From Oceanococcus atlanticus (lineage in GTDB: Bacteria > Pseudomonadota > Gammaproteobacteria > Nevskiales > Oceanococcaceae), in assembly GCF_002088235.1 (NCBI RefSeq), contig NZ_AQQV01000003.1, positions 496,001-560,000 of the forward strand: a DNA stretch of 64,000 nt, given 5' to 3'. Below are positions 63,096 to 64,000 of the stretch, piece after piece. The number at the start of each line of letters is the position of its first letter. Position 1 is the first letter of the stretch. Below the pieces are notes generated by a model. It saw only the letters and a program-made list of their open reading frames with translations, was not told where the DNA came from and made no database searches. The translations under genes and the position numbers were made by a program.

Positions 63096-64000
63096 TCAGT
63101 CGACCGACACCGAATTCGGAATCGTCCAACCGTTCCACCAGGCATCAGCCACGTTGGTACCCGGCGCCACGGCACCGATGTAGTTGGTTTCGTCGAAGCT
63201 GAAGCCGGACCCGTTGGCCACTGCGGTGATGCTCGGCGCGCTAACCTGAGCTGCGGCACCGGTCACAACCAGGGCCTGATTCAGGTTCACGGCGTTGCTG
63301 ACGTAGTTGGTCTGGCTGTCAGCATCACGGTGGGTATAGAGGCCACCACTGCAATTGCCGAGGATGTTGACCAGGGTCACGTCGGAGAACGCATCGTTGG
63401 TGTCGTCACCATTGGTGTCTGCATCATCGATGCGGATGCAGCCTTCGTCCCACCCGGTCAGGGCAGTGTTGAAGATCGACACGGTCAGGGCGCCGCGCAG
63501 GCGCATGCCCGGCTCGTTGGCACTGACGGTGTTGCCGACCAGCAGGATGTTGGCCAGCGTGGCCTGGGTTTGCGGCACGTAGTCTTCATCCGAGCTGTTG
63601 GCCTCGATACCGCGCGGGTCATTGCTGCCCTGCGGCGTGGCGTTGTCGCTCTTGATCACGATGGCGTACTGGATGTTGCCCTTGTAGCCTTCATCGAAAT
63701 CGATGTCGTCATCGTCGTTGCCGGTCAGCACCAGGTGCTTGGCGTTCACCGTACCGCCGAACCATTCCACACCGTCATCCAGATTGTTGTGCACCTGGAT
63801 GTAGTCCAGCGACGTCATGTAGCCCACACCTTGCAGGGTCAGACCGTTGACTTCGTTGTTCGGACCCGCAACCAGGCCACCTTCAGCGATACGCACGTAG
63901 CGCAGCGAACCGCTGTTATCGGCCGGATCGTCACCGCCGTAGAAGGCCACGCCACCGCCGCCTTCACCGGCCACGTTGCAGTAGCTGTTGGCGCCATGAC
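63096..64000 (-). CDS. C-terminal part of a large parallel-beta-helix-like surface protein (5' end outside window)
   Basis: The reading frame is open through the right edge, so about 300 C-terminal residues are seen. The sequence is rich in Gly, Asn, Asp and Thr with short repeating strands (LRYVRIAEGG, YIQVHNNLDDGVEWFGGT, LVLTGNDDDDIDFDEGYKGN), typical of a right-handed parallel beta helix with Asp-rich turns that may bind calcium. It ends WNGWTIPNSVSVD with no membrane anchor. It lies 100 bases upstream of the DUF3450-TonB2 operon on the same strand and may be a cargo or surface receptor linked to it. Confidence 0.75.
   Translation of the reverse strand, partial: HGANSYCNVAGEGGGGVAFYGGDDPADNSGSLRYVRIAEGGLVAGPNNEVNGLTLQGVGYMTSLDYIQVHNNLDDGVEWFGGTVNAKHLVLTGNDDDDIDFDEGYKGNIQYAIVIKSDNATPQGSNDPRGIEANSSDEDYVPQTQATLANILLVGNTVSANEPGMRLRGALTVSIFNTALTGWDEGCIRIDDADTNGDDTNDAFSDVTLVNILGNCSGGLYTHRDADSQTNYVSNAVNLNQALVVTGAAAQVSAPSITAVANGSGFSFDETNYIGAVAPGTNVADAWWNGWTIPNSVSVD

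Noticed and set aside
1-64000. Prophage, insertion sequence, CRISPR or toxin-antitoxin system
   Set aside because: No transposase, integrase, cas gene, regular repeat-spacer array or recognisable toxin pair was found on either strand.

Overview
The window is about 60% GC, densely coded, and looks like a chromosomal segment of a gammaproteobacterium. Supporting clues are the gene orders gacA-uvrC-pgsA-tRNA-Gly-Cys-Leu, ruvCAB-ybgC-tolQRAB-pal-cpoB, holB-pilZ, ccmABCDEFGHI, a TtpC-type TonB2 cluster and a rhombosortase. Aerobic respiration on organic and amino acids is implied by a 2-oxoglutarate dehydrogenase complex, malate synthase G, PutA and system-I cytochrome c maturation. I cannot fix the genus from sequence alone. 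No rRNA, CRISPR array, insertion sequence or phage module was found, and no stretch longer than 300 bases lacks a gene; the longest gaps (about 230 bases, near 20004-20235 and 28688-28913) hold promoters and terminators.

1-10482: two surface or secreted proteins (one cut by the window edge, one a 1257-residue lipoprotein) lie convergent to a type II secretion operon on the minus strand, gspG-H-I-J-K-L-M-N; gspC, D, E and F are not here. Divergent from gspG is a rhombosortase (rrtA), the intramembrane protease that processes GlyGly-CTERM proteins, a group strongly tied to type II secretion. rrtA runs directly into the fatty-acid cluster.

10484-18944: plus-strand cluster fabD-fabG-acpP-fabF-pabB-pabC-mltG-tmk-holB-pilZ (fatty acid synthesis, folate precursor synthesis, peptidoglycan processing, dTMP kinase, clamp-loader delta-prime subunit, PilZ). 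Most junctions are 4-base start/stop overlaps. plsX and fabH, usually upstream of fabD, are absent.

18945-25850: a double cyclic-nucleotide-binding/rhodanese protein; a small plus-strand island of poorly characterised genes (secreted peptide, DUF2726 membrane protein, cysteine-rich PAS-like protein) with AT-rich flanks; then proline catabolism, putA divergent from an Lrp-family regulator with a perfect 10-bp inverted repeat between them.

25858-46395 (all minus strand): PP2C-like protein and malate synthase G; tRNA-Lys with its own promoter and terminator; queC-queE joined to cpoB-pal-tolBARQ-ybgC-ruvBAC-yebC; a YfaZ-like outer membrane protein; lpd-sucB-sucA; galU; and a MaoC-like hotdog protein.

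46436-53652 (minus): complete ccmABCDEFGHI, including a 54-residue CcmD, then tRNA-Leu, tRNA-Cys and tRNA-Gly, transcribed in the order Gly-Cys-Leu from a strong promoter at the 3' end of pgsA.

53808-64000: pgsA-uvrC-gacA (minus); a membrane-anchored metallo-beta-lactamase-fold hydrolase (plus); and a TonB2-type energy transduction operon on the minus strand (DUF3450 protein, TtpC, ExbB, ExbD, TonB, TPR protein), preceded by the 3' end of a large repetitive surface protein that runs off the window.
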